Source: Marthasterias glacialis (taxonomy: Eukaryota > Echinodermata > Asteroidea > Forcipulatida > Asteriidae). Taken from it: DNA of 64,000 nt. The notes below the pieces were generated by a model. The model made no database searches. It worked only from the letters and a program-made list of their open reading frames with translations, and was not told where the DNA came from. Positions within the stretch are counted from its first letter, which is position 1, and each line of letters opens with the position of its first letter. The position numbers and the translations under genes are program-made. The DNA is taken from positions 30,259,291 to 30,323,290 of the forward strand of contig OU452221.1 of NCBI GenBank assembly GCA_911728455.2, in the 5' to 3' direction. This document shows positions 11,301 through 23,300 of this stretch, in pieces.

Positions 11301-14300
11301 AACATATCATTGCTTGCAATGGAGGCAAAGATCTGAAGAAAACTGTTGATAAAAGGCATAAAGATCACAATGGATGGAAATGGAATTGGTTGAAAAAGCA
11401 GGTTGATGAAATTCCTCTTGCTGCTGATGTTCAAAACTTGACTGACCAGTTATGATGGCATGTTTGCTGTGCAAATGTGAGCATTGTTATTCATTGAATT
11501 AATATTAATATGGATCAGAAACAAAAGCATTTTGTTGAAAAATTGCAGTGTGGGTTCTTCCCATTGCACAATCGAGCACAAAAAAAGAAAACAATAATAT
11601 TGTTTTCGGTTTAATTTCCATCCAAAATAAAATTCCTATTTTTTCAGCCTCTATAGCAGGCCCATTAAACCATGGTTAAACTTCATACTTGCGCTTTGCA
11701 TTTAGAATCTAGCCCATGGTTATACATCATATAGGCACCAAATAGGCACTTTGCATTTAGAAATGCATACTGAAAATATTAGCTTATCGATAATTTTCCT
11801 CTTTTCGGAGGTTGATGAGTTGCATGACTAGACCTCATATAAGCATCCTTTTACTGTTACAGTGTAGAAATAAAGAAAGAATTTTAGAATAATTTGATTT
11901 GGTGTTAACCCTGACCTCTTAAATTGTTTTTATTTCTCCCAGGTGTACCAGGGTAACCTGAATTTTACCGTTGGTCAGCTGCACTACAGTGGAGACAATT
12001 ACACAGTGATCATCATCGTATCTGGTGGCGGTGGTTGTGGTCTGATCTTGATCGTCTTTATCATCCTTGCATGCCGTAAAGCATTTTCCAATGATACCAC
12101 CGACAGGCGCATTAGAGATCAAATTGCTTTGTATGAAATGCAAGTGGCCAAAGAATGCAAAGAAGGTAAAGAAGAGTTCAAACATTTGGTTGGACCAGTT
12201 GGTCTGATTGACCGAAAATCCCAAGTGTCTGTCAGCAGTTAATAAACTGTCCTCTGTTTCTAGTGTCCATGGATCGTACTCATTGATACAGAAATATAGA
12301 AGTATGCTTTTTGCCTGACATGTATTTTTAGTTTTGCGAACTACACACCGCGATAATGGATTTTCTGCCTTGTGCTGAAACCTCATGCATCCTTTGAAGA
12401 AATACAGTTCAGCAAAATTTAGTCATCTGAACTTCAGGCTAACATGTAACCACACAGTTTTTAGAATGAGACTGAGGTGCCTGTTCTATCTCCCTCAGAA
12501 TAAGACTGAGGTGCCTGTTCTATCTCCCTTAGAATAAGGCGGAGGTGCCTGTTCTATCTCCCTTAGAATAAGGCGGAGGTGCCTGTTCTATCTCCCTTAG
12601 AATAAGGCGGAGGTGCCTGTTCTATCTCCCTTAGAATAAGACGGAGGTGCCTGTTCTATCTCAGTTAGAATATGAAGGTGCCTGTACTATCTCCCTTAGA
12701 ATAAGACGGAGGTGCCTGTTCTATCTCACTTAGAATAAGAAGGTGCCTGTTCTATCTCCCTTAGAATAAGGAGGAGGTGCCTGTTCTATCTCCCTTAGAA
12801 TAAGGCGGAGGTGCCTGTTTTATCTCCTTTAGAATAAGGCGGAGGTGCCTGTTCTATCTCCCTTAGAATAAGACTGAGGTGCCTGTTTTATCTCCCTTAG
12901 AATAAGGCGGAGGTGCCTGTTCTATCTCCCTTAGAATAAGGCGGAGGTGCCTGTTTTATCTCCCTTAGAATAAGGCGGAGGTGCCTGTTCTATCTCCCTT
13001 AGAACAAGGAGGAGGTGCCTGTTCTATCTCCCTTAGAATAAGGCGGAGGTGCCTGTTTTATCTCCCTTAGAATAAGGCGGAGGTGCCTGTTTTATCTCCC
13101 TTAGAATAAGGCGGAGGTGCCTGTTCTATCTCCCTTAGAATAAGACTGAGGTGCCTGTTCTATCTCCCTTAGAATAAGGCGGAGGTGCCTGTTCTATCTC
13201 CCTTAGAATAAGGAGGAGGTGCCTGTTTTATCTCCCTTAGAATAAGACGGAGGTGCCTTTACTATCTCCCTTAGAATAAGACGGAGGTGCCTGTTCTATC
13301 TCAGTTAGAATAAGAAGAAGGTGCCTGTACTATCTCCCTTAGAATAAGACGGAGGTGCCTGTTCTATCTCACTTAGAATAAGAAGAAGGTGCCTGTTCTA
13401 TCTCCCTTAGAATAAGACGGAGGTGCCTGTTTTATCTCCTTTAGAATAAGGCGGAGGTGCCTGTTTTATCTCCCTTAGAATAAGGCGGAGGTGCCTGTTT
13501 TATCTCCCTTAGAATAAGGCGGAGGTGCCTGTTCTATCTCCCTTAGAATAAGGCGGAGGTGCCTGTTTTATCTCCCTTAGAATAAGGCGGAGGTGCCTGT
13601 TTTATCTCCCTTAGAATAAGGCGGAGGTGCCTGTTCTATCTCCCTTAGAACAAGGAGGAGGTGCCTGTTCTATCTCCCTTAGAATAAGGCGGAGGTGCCT
13701 GTTTTATCTCCCTTAGAATAAGGCGGAGGTGCCTGTTTTATCTCCCTTAGAACAAGGAGGAGGTGCCTGTTCTATCTCACTTAGAATAAGGAGGAGGTGC
13801 CTGTTCTATCTCCCTTAGAACAAGGAGGAGGTGCCTGTTCTATCTCCCTTAGAATAAGGAGGAGGTGCCTGTTCTATCTCACTTAGAATAAGGCGGAGGT
13901 GCCTGTTTTATCTCCCTTAGAATAAGGCGGAGGTGCCTGTTCTATCTCCCTTAGAATAAGACTGAGGTGCCTGTTCTATCTCCCTTAGAATAAGGCGGAG
14001 GTGCCTGTTCTATCTCCCTTAGAATAAGGAGGAGGTGCCTGTTTTATCTCCCTTAGAATAAGACGGAGGTGCCTTTACTATCTCCCTTAGAATAAGACGG
14101 AGGTGCCTGTTCTATCTCAGTTAGAATAAGAAGAAGGTGCCTGTACTATCTCCCTTAGAATAAGACGGAGGTGCCTGTTCTATCTCACTTAGAATAAGAA
14201 GAAGGTGCCTGTTCTATCTCCCTTAGAATAAGACGGAGGTGCCTGTTCTATCTCCCTTAGAATAAGAAGAAGGTGCCTGTTCTATTTCCCTTAGAATAAG

Positions 14301-17300
14301 ACTGAGGTGCCTGTTCTATCTCCCTCAGAATAAGACTGAGGTGCCTGTTCTATCTCCCTTAGAACAAGGCGGAGGTGCCTGTTCTATCTCCCTTAGAATA
14401 AGGCGGAGGTGCCTGTTCTATCTCCCTTAGAATAAGGAGGAGGTGCCTGTTTTATCTCCCTTAGAATAAGACGGAGGTGCCTGTACTATCTCCCTTAGAA
14501 TAAGACGGAGGTGCCTGTTCTATCTCAGTGAGAATAAGAAGGTGCCTGTACTATCTCCCTTAGAATAAGACGGAGGTGCCTGTTCTATCTCACTTAAAAT
14601 AAGAAGGTGCCTGTTCTATCTCTCTTAGAATAAGGAGGAGGTGCCTGTTCTATCTCCCTTAGAATAAGGCGGAGGTGCCTGTTTTATCTCCTTTAGAATA
14701 AGGCGGAGGTGCCTGTTCTATCTCCCTTAGAATAAGGCGGAGGTGCCTGTTCTATCTCCCTTAGAATAAGGAGGAGGTGCCTGTTTTATCTCCCTTAGAA
14801 TAAGACGGAGGTGCCTTTACTATCTCCCTTAGAATAAGACGGAGGTGCCTGTTCTATCTCAGTTAGAATAAGAAGAAGGTGCCTGTACTATCTCCCTTAG
14901 AATAAGACGGAGGTGCCTGTTCTATCTCACTTAGAATAAGAAGAAGGTGCCTGTTTTATCTCCCTTAGAATAAGGCGGAGGTGCCTGTTCTATCTCCCTT
15001 AGAATAAGGAGGAGGTGCCTGTTCTATCTCCCTTAGAATAAGACTGAGGTGCCTGTTTTATCTCCCTTAGAATAAGACGGAGGTTCCTGTTCTATCTCCC
15101 TTAGAATAAGACTGAGGTGCCTGTTTTATCTCCCTTAGAATAAGGCGGAGGTGCCTGTTCTATCTCCCTTAGAATAAGGCGGAGGTGCCTGTTCTATCTC
15201 CCTTAGAATAAGGCGGAGGTGCCTGTTCTATCTCCCTTAGAATAAGGCGGAGGTGCCTGTTCTATCTCCCTTAGAATAAGGCGGAGGTGCCTGTTCTATC
15301 TCCCTTAGAATAAGACTGAGGTGCCTGTTCTATCTCCCTTAGAATAAGACGGAGGTTCCTGTTCTATCTCCCTTAGAATAAGACTGAGGTGCCTGTTTTA
15401 TCTCCCTTAGAATAAGGCGGAGGTGCCTGTTCTATCTCCCTTAGAATAAGGCGGAGGTGCCTGTTCTATCTCCCTTAGAATAAGAAGAAGGTGCCTGTTC
15501 TATCTCCCTTAGAATAAGACGGAGGTGCCTGTTCTATCTCACTTAGAATAAGAAGAAGGTGCCTGTTTTATCTCCCTTAGAATAAGGCGGAGGTGCCTGT
15601 TCTATCTCCCTTAGAATAAGGCGGAGGTGCCTGTTCTATCTCCCTTAGAATAAGAAGAAGGTGCCTGTTCTATCTCCCTTAGAATAAGACGGAGGTGCCT
15701 GTTCTATCTCCCTCAGAATAAGACTAAGGTGCCTGTTCTATCTCCCTCAGAATAAGACTGAGGTGCCTGTTCTATCTCCCTTAGAATAAGAAGAAGGTGC
15801 CTGTACTATCTCCCTTAGAATAAGACGGAGGTGCCTGTTCTATCTCACTCAGAATAAGACTGAGGTGCCTGTTCTATCTCCCTCAGAATAAGGAGCTGCC
15901 TGTTCTATCTCCCTTAGAATAAGGAGCTGCCTGTTCTATCTCCCTTAGAATAAGGAGCTGCCTGTTCTATCTCCCTTAGAATAAGATGAAGATTCCTGTT
16001 CTATCTCCCTTAGAATAAGACCGAGGTGCCTGTTCTGTCTCCCTTAGAATGAGGCGGAGGTGCCTGTTCTATCTCCCTTAGAATAAGGAGGTGCCTGTTC
16101 TATCTCCCTTAGAATAAGACGGAGGTGCCTGTTCTATCTCCCTCAGAATAAGACTAAGGTGCCTGTTCTATCTCCCTCAGAATAAGACTGAGGTGCCTGT
16201 TCTATCTCCCTTAGAATAAGAAGAAGGTGCCTGTACTATCTCCCTTAGAATAAGACGGAGGTGCCTGTTCTATCTCCCTCAGAATAAGACTGAGGTGCCT
16301 GTTCTATCTCCCTTAGAATAAGAAGAAGGTGCCTGTTCTATCTCCCTTAGAATAAGACCGAGGTGCCTGTTCTGTCTCCCTTAGAATAAGGCGGAGGTGC
16401 CTGTTCTATCTTCCTTAGAATAAGAAGGTGCCTGTTCTATCTCCCTTAGAATAAGACGGAGGTGCCTGTTCTATCTCCCTCAGAATAAGACTAAGGTGCC
16501 TGTTCTATCTCCCTCAGAATAAGACTGAGGTGCCTGTTCTATCTCCCTTAGAATAAGAAGAAGGTGCCTGTACTATCTCCCTTAGAATAAGACGGAGGTG
16601 CCTGTTCTATCTCACTTAGAATAAGACGGAGGTGCCTGTTCTATCTCACTTAGAATAAGAAGGAGGTGCCTGTTCTATCTCACTTAGAATAAGACTGAGG
16701 TGCCTGTTCTATCTCCCTCAGAATAAGGAGCTGCCTGTTCTATCTCCCTTAGAATAAGGAGCTGCCTGTTCTATCTCCCTTAGAATAAGGAGCTGCCTGT
16801 TCTATCTCCCTTAGAATAAGATGAAGATTCCTGTTCTATCTCCCTTAGAATAAGACCGAGGTGCCTGTTCTGTCTCCCTTAGAATGAGGCGGAGGTGCCT
16901 GTTCTATCTCCCTTAGAATAAGGAGGTGCCTGTTCTATCTCCCTTAGAATAAGATGAAGATTCCTGTTCTATCTCTCTTAGAATAAGACAAATTGCCTGA
17001 TCAATCTCCCTTAGAATGAGGCGGAGGTGCCTGTTCTATCTCCCTTAGAATAAGGAGGTGCCTGTTCTATCTCCCTTAGAATAAGGAGGTGCCTGTTCTA
17101 TCTCCCTTAGAATGAGGCGAAGGTGCCTGTTGTATCTATCTTAGAATAAGACGAAGGTGCCTGTTCCACTTTCAACTGTGAAACTTGTGTATAATAATCT
17201 TAAGTTTAAATTTTGTGGAGAGGACTGTAGTCGTTTGTTGCACACTTCTATAAAGTAGGCCTACTCAGTTGAAAGTTTCACGGTGAATTGTTAAAACTGC

Positions 17301-20300
17301 CTAGGTCATTTTGGAGTGATATTACAGGATTTTACCAAGATTGACTATGTCCATGTTTGATTTCTACAGCATTTGCTGAACTACAGACAGCTGTTACCGT
17401 GTTGACCAGAGATTTAGTGGCAATCCCATTTCGAGAGTATCACATGTACTGCATCAAGACGCTTTTCCCAGACCAGCCTAACCATAGTGTACTCAAGGAA
17501 TTATCAGTAAGTTCATCTCAATAGTTGCAATCAAAGGCTTTTATTGTCTCAACCTTCTGAGTATGTCAGTAGTTATAAGCAATAATCTTGGTGAGTCAGC
17601 ATGTCAGGGTTGGGCTTTTACGACTTCTGGCTCCAAAGCTGGCATATTTGTTTTGTATTTTAACATTGATTTAACTTTAATTCCTATTTCTCCATTAAAA
17701 GGTGATAGTTGTGACAAAAGTTGACTTTTGATGAGTCTGTGATCTAATGAGTCTTTGCAGAACAGATATGAAAAGTCAATCTAGAATGTCATATTTGGGA
17801 TGTAGATAAAAGAAGAAACGGAAAAACTACCTCAGTGCATGTTGTATGGACCTGTGATAATTTTGATCCATTAAGCCCTGCCCAAGCAACCTAGTCAATT
17901 TGGACGCCCACAATGCCTCACCAGCCCATCAATCAATGAGCCAGCTTATGGTGTCCTGATGTTAGATTTAGTCCCTAACTTAGAACTAGGTCTCCATACA
18001 ATTCACTGAACACTTTGTATTTGCGATTGTATCAATGTACAGCTTGCAGGCACCAGCCAGACTAACATTGAGAAGGGTCTTGTACAGTTTGAACAGCTGG
18101 TCAACAACAAGCAGTTCTTACTAACATTCATCCGCACTCTGGAAGAACAGAAGAGTTTCACTCAGAAAGATAAGAGTAACGTGGCATCTCTGATGATGGT
18201 GGCACTTCAGGGCAAGATGGACTACTGCACCACCATACTCAAGGTCTTATTGGCTGATCTGATTGAGAAACATGTACAGAAAGGAAGAGAGAGGTTACTC
18301 ATGAGGAGGTAATGTCATTGCTTGTAATTTTTGTTAACAGAATATTTTACGTATAAGTTTTACAACCCTGACTTTGAACCTAACCTGTTCCTACAAGTAG
18401 CGACACCATTATGGCATTATTGTACCAGGCATAACGTATTTCCAAGAGAGAGAGATTTGCTGACAAATAGTTGGTTCAATCGGCCTGATTCTCTTCCTAT
18501 TTTAACTGATTTCTGATTGGTTTTTGCTCTCAGTTAGGATAGTTTTAAATAGCCTGTAAAAGTGCATAAAAGACTACCATTTTTTGGTCAGCCTTTAGTA
18601 AAATGTACCTATTGTTTTTTCAATGGCCAAATACCTTGCCTGGAATATACATGCTTTTGTATACAATTGTGCCTGTATAAATTTGATGTGTCATTGCCAA
18701 ATGTTGTATCTCCTAAGATAGCATTTACGTTGTAAGCGAGTTTGAAAGTTTCAAAACGTCTTGCCTAAAATATCCGGGAAATACACACAAAACCAATAGG
18801 GGCCAAGGTACAGTGTTTTTGCACGAAGCATTTTCGTGCGAGATACGACATAGTTGCACTATCGAGATCTGTTTTGATTTGGCCATTGATATGACTATCA
18901 ATTGACTTATTTGAGCAAGACGCCCATGTGTGTCAGTGTGCCTTTATCAGCCTTTAAATATGGTCTTTAGATCCTTGACTTGTTTGAAGGAAATGCATAC
19001 AGCCTGTACATTTCTATTCTGCCAAAAAGCATACTGCACCACATTCAAAATGGTGGCAGCTTGTCGACCAATATTGTCAAACATGATTTGAATGTGAGAC
19101 TAGACTAAATATGGTTGTAATTTGCCAATGAATGAAGGGGTGAAGCTTTATAGTGATCTGGTGTATTAAACTAAGTTAAATCAGCATTGATTGTGTCAGT
19201 ACTTGACCAGGAGGCTGTTCCTAGTAGTAGTTTTGTCATGGTTGAGTGGCTAGTCCAGGGATGTTAAGCTCCTCTAAACTCATCATGGTCTGTTTCTTTC
19301 AGACAGGATGACAAAAATGTAGGTCTCTAAACTTGCATAATGTACAGTGAACCCTTATCACCACTAACCCTTCTAAAATTCATCTTTATGTTTTGTTTGA
19401 TTCTGTTGGATTGAGGACTGCACTAGTGCTACTAATTATTCTTTACATGGGATCAAGCATACAACCATAATCAGAGTCCAACAGTTTGGGTGTTGAGTTA
19501 CTGAATGGTGTTGGACTGAGGACTACACTAGTAAACTGATCATGCTTTACATGGGATCAGGCATACCACCATAATCAGAGTCTAACAGTTTGGGTGTTGA
19601 GTTACAGAATGGTGTTGGACTGAGGACTGCACTAGTAAACTGATTATGCTTTACATGGGATCAGGCATACCACCATAATCAGAGTCCAGCAGTTTGGGTG
19701 TTGAGTTACTGAATGGTGTTGGACTGAGGACTGCACTAGTAAACTGATCTGCTCTAGAATGGCGGGGTCGTGGGTTCGAATCCCACCTGAGGAAAATGCC
19801 TGTGTTTTTTTTTACAGGACTCGGGAAAGTACTGAGTATACAGTGCTAAAACACACATCAGTGTATGGGTAAAACAATACAAATAAAATTCTTTATCCCC
19901 AGTGCAAAAAATAACATCTACCATAAACTGACAATACTTAGCATGTGATCAGGCATACCACCATAATCAGAGTCCAACAGTTTGGGTGTTGAGTTACTGA
20001 ATGGTGTTGGACTGAGGACTGCACTAGTAAACTGATCTGCTCTAGAATGGCGGGGTCGTGGGTTCGAATCCCACCTGAGGAAAATGCCTGTGTTTTTTTT
20101 TACAGGACTCGGGAAAGTACTGAGTATACAGTGCTAAAACACACATCAGTGTATGGGTAAAACAATACAAATAAAATTCTTTATCCCCAGTGCAAAAAAT
20201 AACATCTACCATAAACTGACAATACTTAGCATGTGATCAGGCATACCACCATAATCAGAGTCCAACAGTTTGGGTGTTGAGTTACTGAATGGTGTTGGAC

Positions 20301-23300
20301 TGAGGACTGCACTAATAAACTGATTATGCTTTACATGGGATCGGACATACCTCCATAATCAGAGTCTAAGAGAAATAAAAATTCACTTGTAAGTTTTATG
20401 ATATTCATGCTGTAAATTTCAACTGGTCAAAATATGGCTATGTTACAAAAATCTACAGTGGTTATGAATGGTTTGATGGTCAGAGACAACTACATGGCTG
20501 TTTGGAAAATCCATGGTAAGTACTGTCAGCCTTAAATCACATTCTACCAGCGCCATCTCTGACTTCATCTGCAATGTTCTGTTTCATGCTCTGTTTTTCA
20601 GTCTGTTTTTTAATGCTGGACAGGCTGATGGACATGCCTTCTTTATATTCCATTTTCTCAGAGACTTTGTTTTCAATGAGTATTGTTTGCTTTATTCCAC
20701 TTTTAAAATATGAGTAACAGTAACAGCTTTTAAAAAAGAAAACGCGAAGATAGTAACAGTGTAATTAATGAATTGATTTATCAACTGAACTTAAAAGGAT
20801 GATGATAATTGTGTTTGTATTCAAGATTAAAGCTTAGAAACAGACTCTTTGATTATACATCTTACTTGATTTGCACGTTACATTTTCCTTGCAAATTGTA
20901 TGTTGTCACATTTGGATGTCAGCGCATGTCGTGTGTTAGGGGCCCATATTTACAAGCCTCCCCAATGGGTGCCTTTACTGTCTCATCCAAACGTGATGCT
21001 TGATTCTGTAGTTTTGTGATTCCATACTCAGCTGGTTTCGTCTTCTAGTCTGTCTGACACTTTGGAAATCAGTCAAAATTGCCCCAAATTGAAATGAAAA
21101 TATTATAAGGGAGCCAAGAAGAACGGATGGTTTCCTGATGTTCATGTTTTAATGTTATAAGATGACCCCTTAAAAGAGTTTGAAAGAATAAAGCCCAGAA
21201 GGATTGAGATGGAAAGAGAGAATGAGCAGTCCAGTGATTAATGACGTAAATCAGAACTTATAACACAATTTACACATCAAACCAAATACTTTAATTTTAC
21301 ACTCAAAAAAGAAAATGACAGAGAAATATAATTTACTTCTTTCATGCATACATTTATTTTTGTATTCTTATTTTTCACACTGCAAAATTATATTGTACAT
21401 ACTAATAGACCATGTGACCTGTGACATCACATGTTTATAAAAGAGCCACAGAGCCTGGACTTCCTACAGGCAGGATTTGTACACAGCTCAATGGAAGAAA
21501 ACATAAAATCTGATATTTCATGGAGATTTACTGTCTGAGTTTTATCAACTTTCGATATGAAGAAATGGGGCACATCTCAAAACTTGTTCAGCTGTTATTT
21601 TTATAACTCTTGAATTTATATGGAAACTATAACACAAAATTTCAAACTTCCCATATGACAATTTTAGTATCTTGCCTGCCAGAAATGCAATGGAATGTAC
21701 AAGCTCACTCTTTTTTTATAAACGAAGGTTACATGGTCTACTGTCAACAAAAGACTGTACAAATGATTTTTAATAACAAAAACCTGAAAATCTAAAAAAT
21801 GATACACCTTTGTGTATTATTAAATAAATGTCTTATACTACTTACTAAGTTCTTTGTAATGTCAAACATTTGGTTTTGTTTACTAACCACAAAACGCAGA
21901 GCAAATACTTGATGAAGTTTTCTTTCTCTTTATTATTCGAACTTTATCAAATAACAATAAAAAAAACTGACACAGTCAAATCATAGCATGTAAATGTGTT
22001 GACTTTTTACTAAGATTCATTTTTGTTGTTGCCATATTTCAGCCCTGTTTGATCTTCACATGATGTGCGAAAGCAAAGCAACTTTTCTTGTGTTACAATG
22101 GTGTATTAATTGTTTGTGTCAGAAAAGTTTGCCTTCACCTGACGTTTGGATCAGACTTCAGACTATGCAGTAATAGTTTATGAATTCCTTTGGCCAATTT
22201 GTGACATTACGTTCAAGATTTAAAATGAAAACTCCTGATCATGTCTTTATAGTCTTGTGCTCAATCTGTAATGAAGTATGAGCATTCATATACTTACACT
22301 AGAACAGGGAGCTGAGTAGTGTGCCTTTAGCTTTGCTTATGGACCTCAGCACAGATTCTATTTCATAAACACTGTTAACCGTAAGCAAAGCTCTAAGTGT
22401 AACTTGCTAACTTGCCCGCTGTTTTAGTAAGCAGATAGGACTGATGAAACATTTTAAATGTGCACATGCACTTTGAAATCTTGTTGATTGTTTATGAAAT
22501 TCAGTTTTGCTTAAGCACATTTTCTGCCAAAGTAAGCACACAAAAATTGCATACCAGTAAACATCTTTTATAGAATTGTCACCCCAGTTGTGACACATCC
22601 ATGGATATACATTAAGGAGTGATATCAAATACTACTTCTATGAAGTCATACAGCCTTAAAGTATTCTGAATGTTTTAAAGACAATCGACATTAAGCATCA
22701 AAGTAAGCTGAATAAATACTCAAATATCTCTTATATTAGAACCAATAACCTTGATGTATTATTATCAACAGTTTGCCATCTTTAGAAGTCTTATTCCCTG
22801 TATATAAAGGTTTTATAAGCATGTAATTGTGTTGGTGCAAAGGGCGTAATACTAACGTAGAGTGAGAGTTCAGCCCAACCACACACGCTTGTGGTGCAAT
22901 GACTTGCCGACATACTCATTCAGGTAACCAGACTAATTTTGTCTGTTTGCAGGGCCACGGCTTCTATTTTGATAAATAAATGAAAAGTTTGGATCCAGTT
23001 CTTAATATTGATATCGAGAATATTAATTTTCACTGATGTTAGCGTCATTTTAACTACAAACGAGAGTTTTGTATAATGGCAAGCCTCACAATCAATAAGA
23101 TGAATGAACTTGATTGTATCTACACAGTAAGAAGAATATCTGGAAATTCAACATGGAATCATTTTGAAGTACTTAAAAGTTTACATCAGATGCAGAAGTG
23201 TTCCAAGTTGACAGTATAACAATAAATAAATGGTTATATATTCCCACTTTTCGGAATTGTTTTCTCGACTGATGGTATGCCATCAATGCTTTTTCATGAT

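Larger units (their letters stand above)
9633..11942. other. Plexin intron with SINE, minisatellite and dispersed repeat
   Basis: Contains the SINE at 9680-9982, a 7-copy tandem array at 10161-10444 and a dispersed repeat at 10470-10905. 10906-11942 has one short open stretch discussed among rejected items and otherwise nothing recognised. Confidence 0.55.
19401..20370 (+). repeat. 104-bp tandem array with SINE-bearing duplicated block
   Basis: Unit contains GTTGGACTGAGGACTGCACT and ACCATAATCAGAGTCCAACA. Two units carry an inserted SINE fragment, and the resulting 288-bp block (from 19751 and again from 20039) appears identical in both copies over more than 250 bp, including the T-run. The SINE therefore entered a unit before a very recent tandem duplication. 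Confidence 0.92.

Noticed and set aside
11283-11454. A 50-codon open stretch ([20 protein letters not shown]) in a plexin intron
   Set aside because: It looks protein-like, but flanking plexin exons 9474-9632 and 11943-12165 join in phase without it. It has a stop upstream in frame and I recognise no family. Perhaps a transposase relic; not supportable.
12166-12241. Extension of the plexin transmembrane exon to the stop at 12241 as the main form
   Set aside because: The GTAAAG donor at 12166 joins perfectly to AFAELQ at 17370, giving the conserved KECKEAFAELQ. Read-through is only a possible minor isoform.
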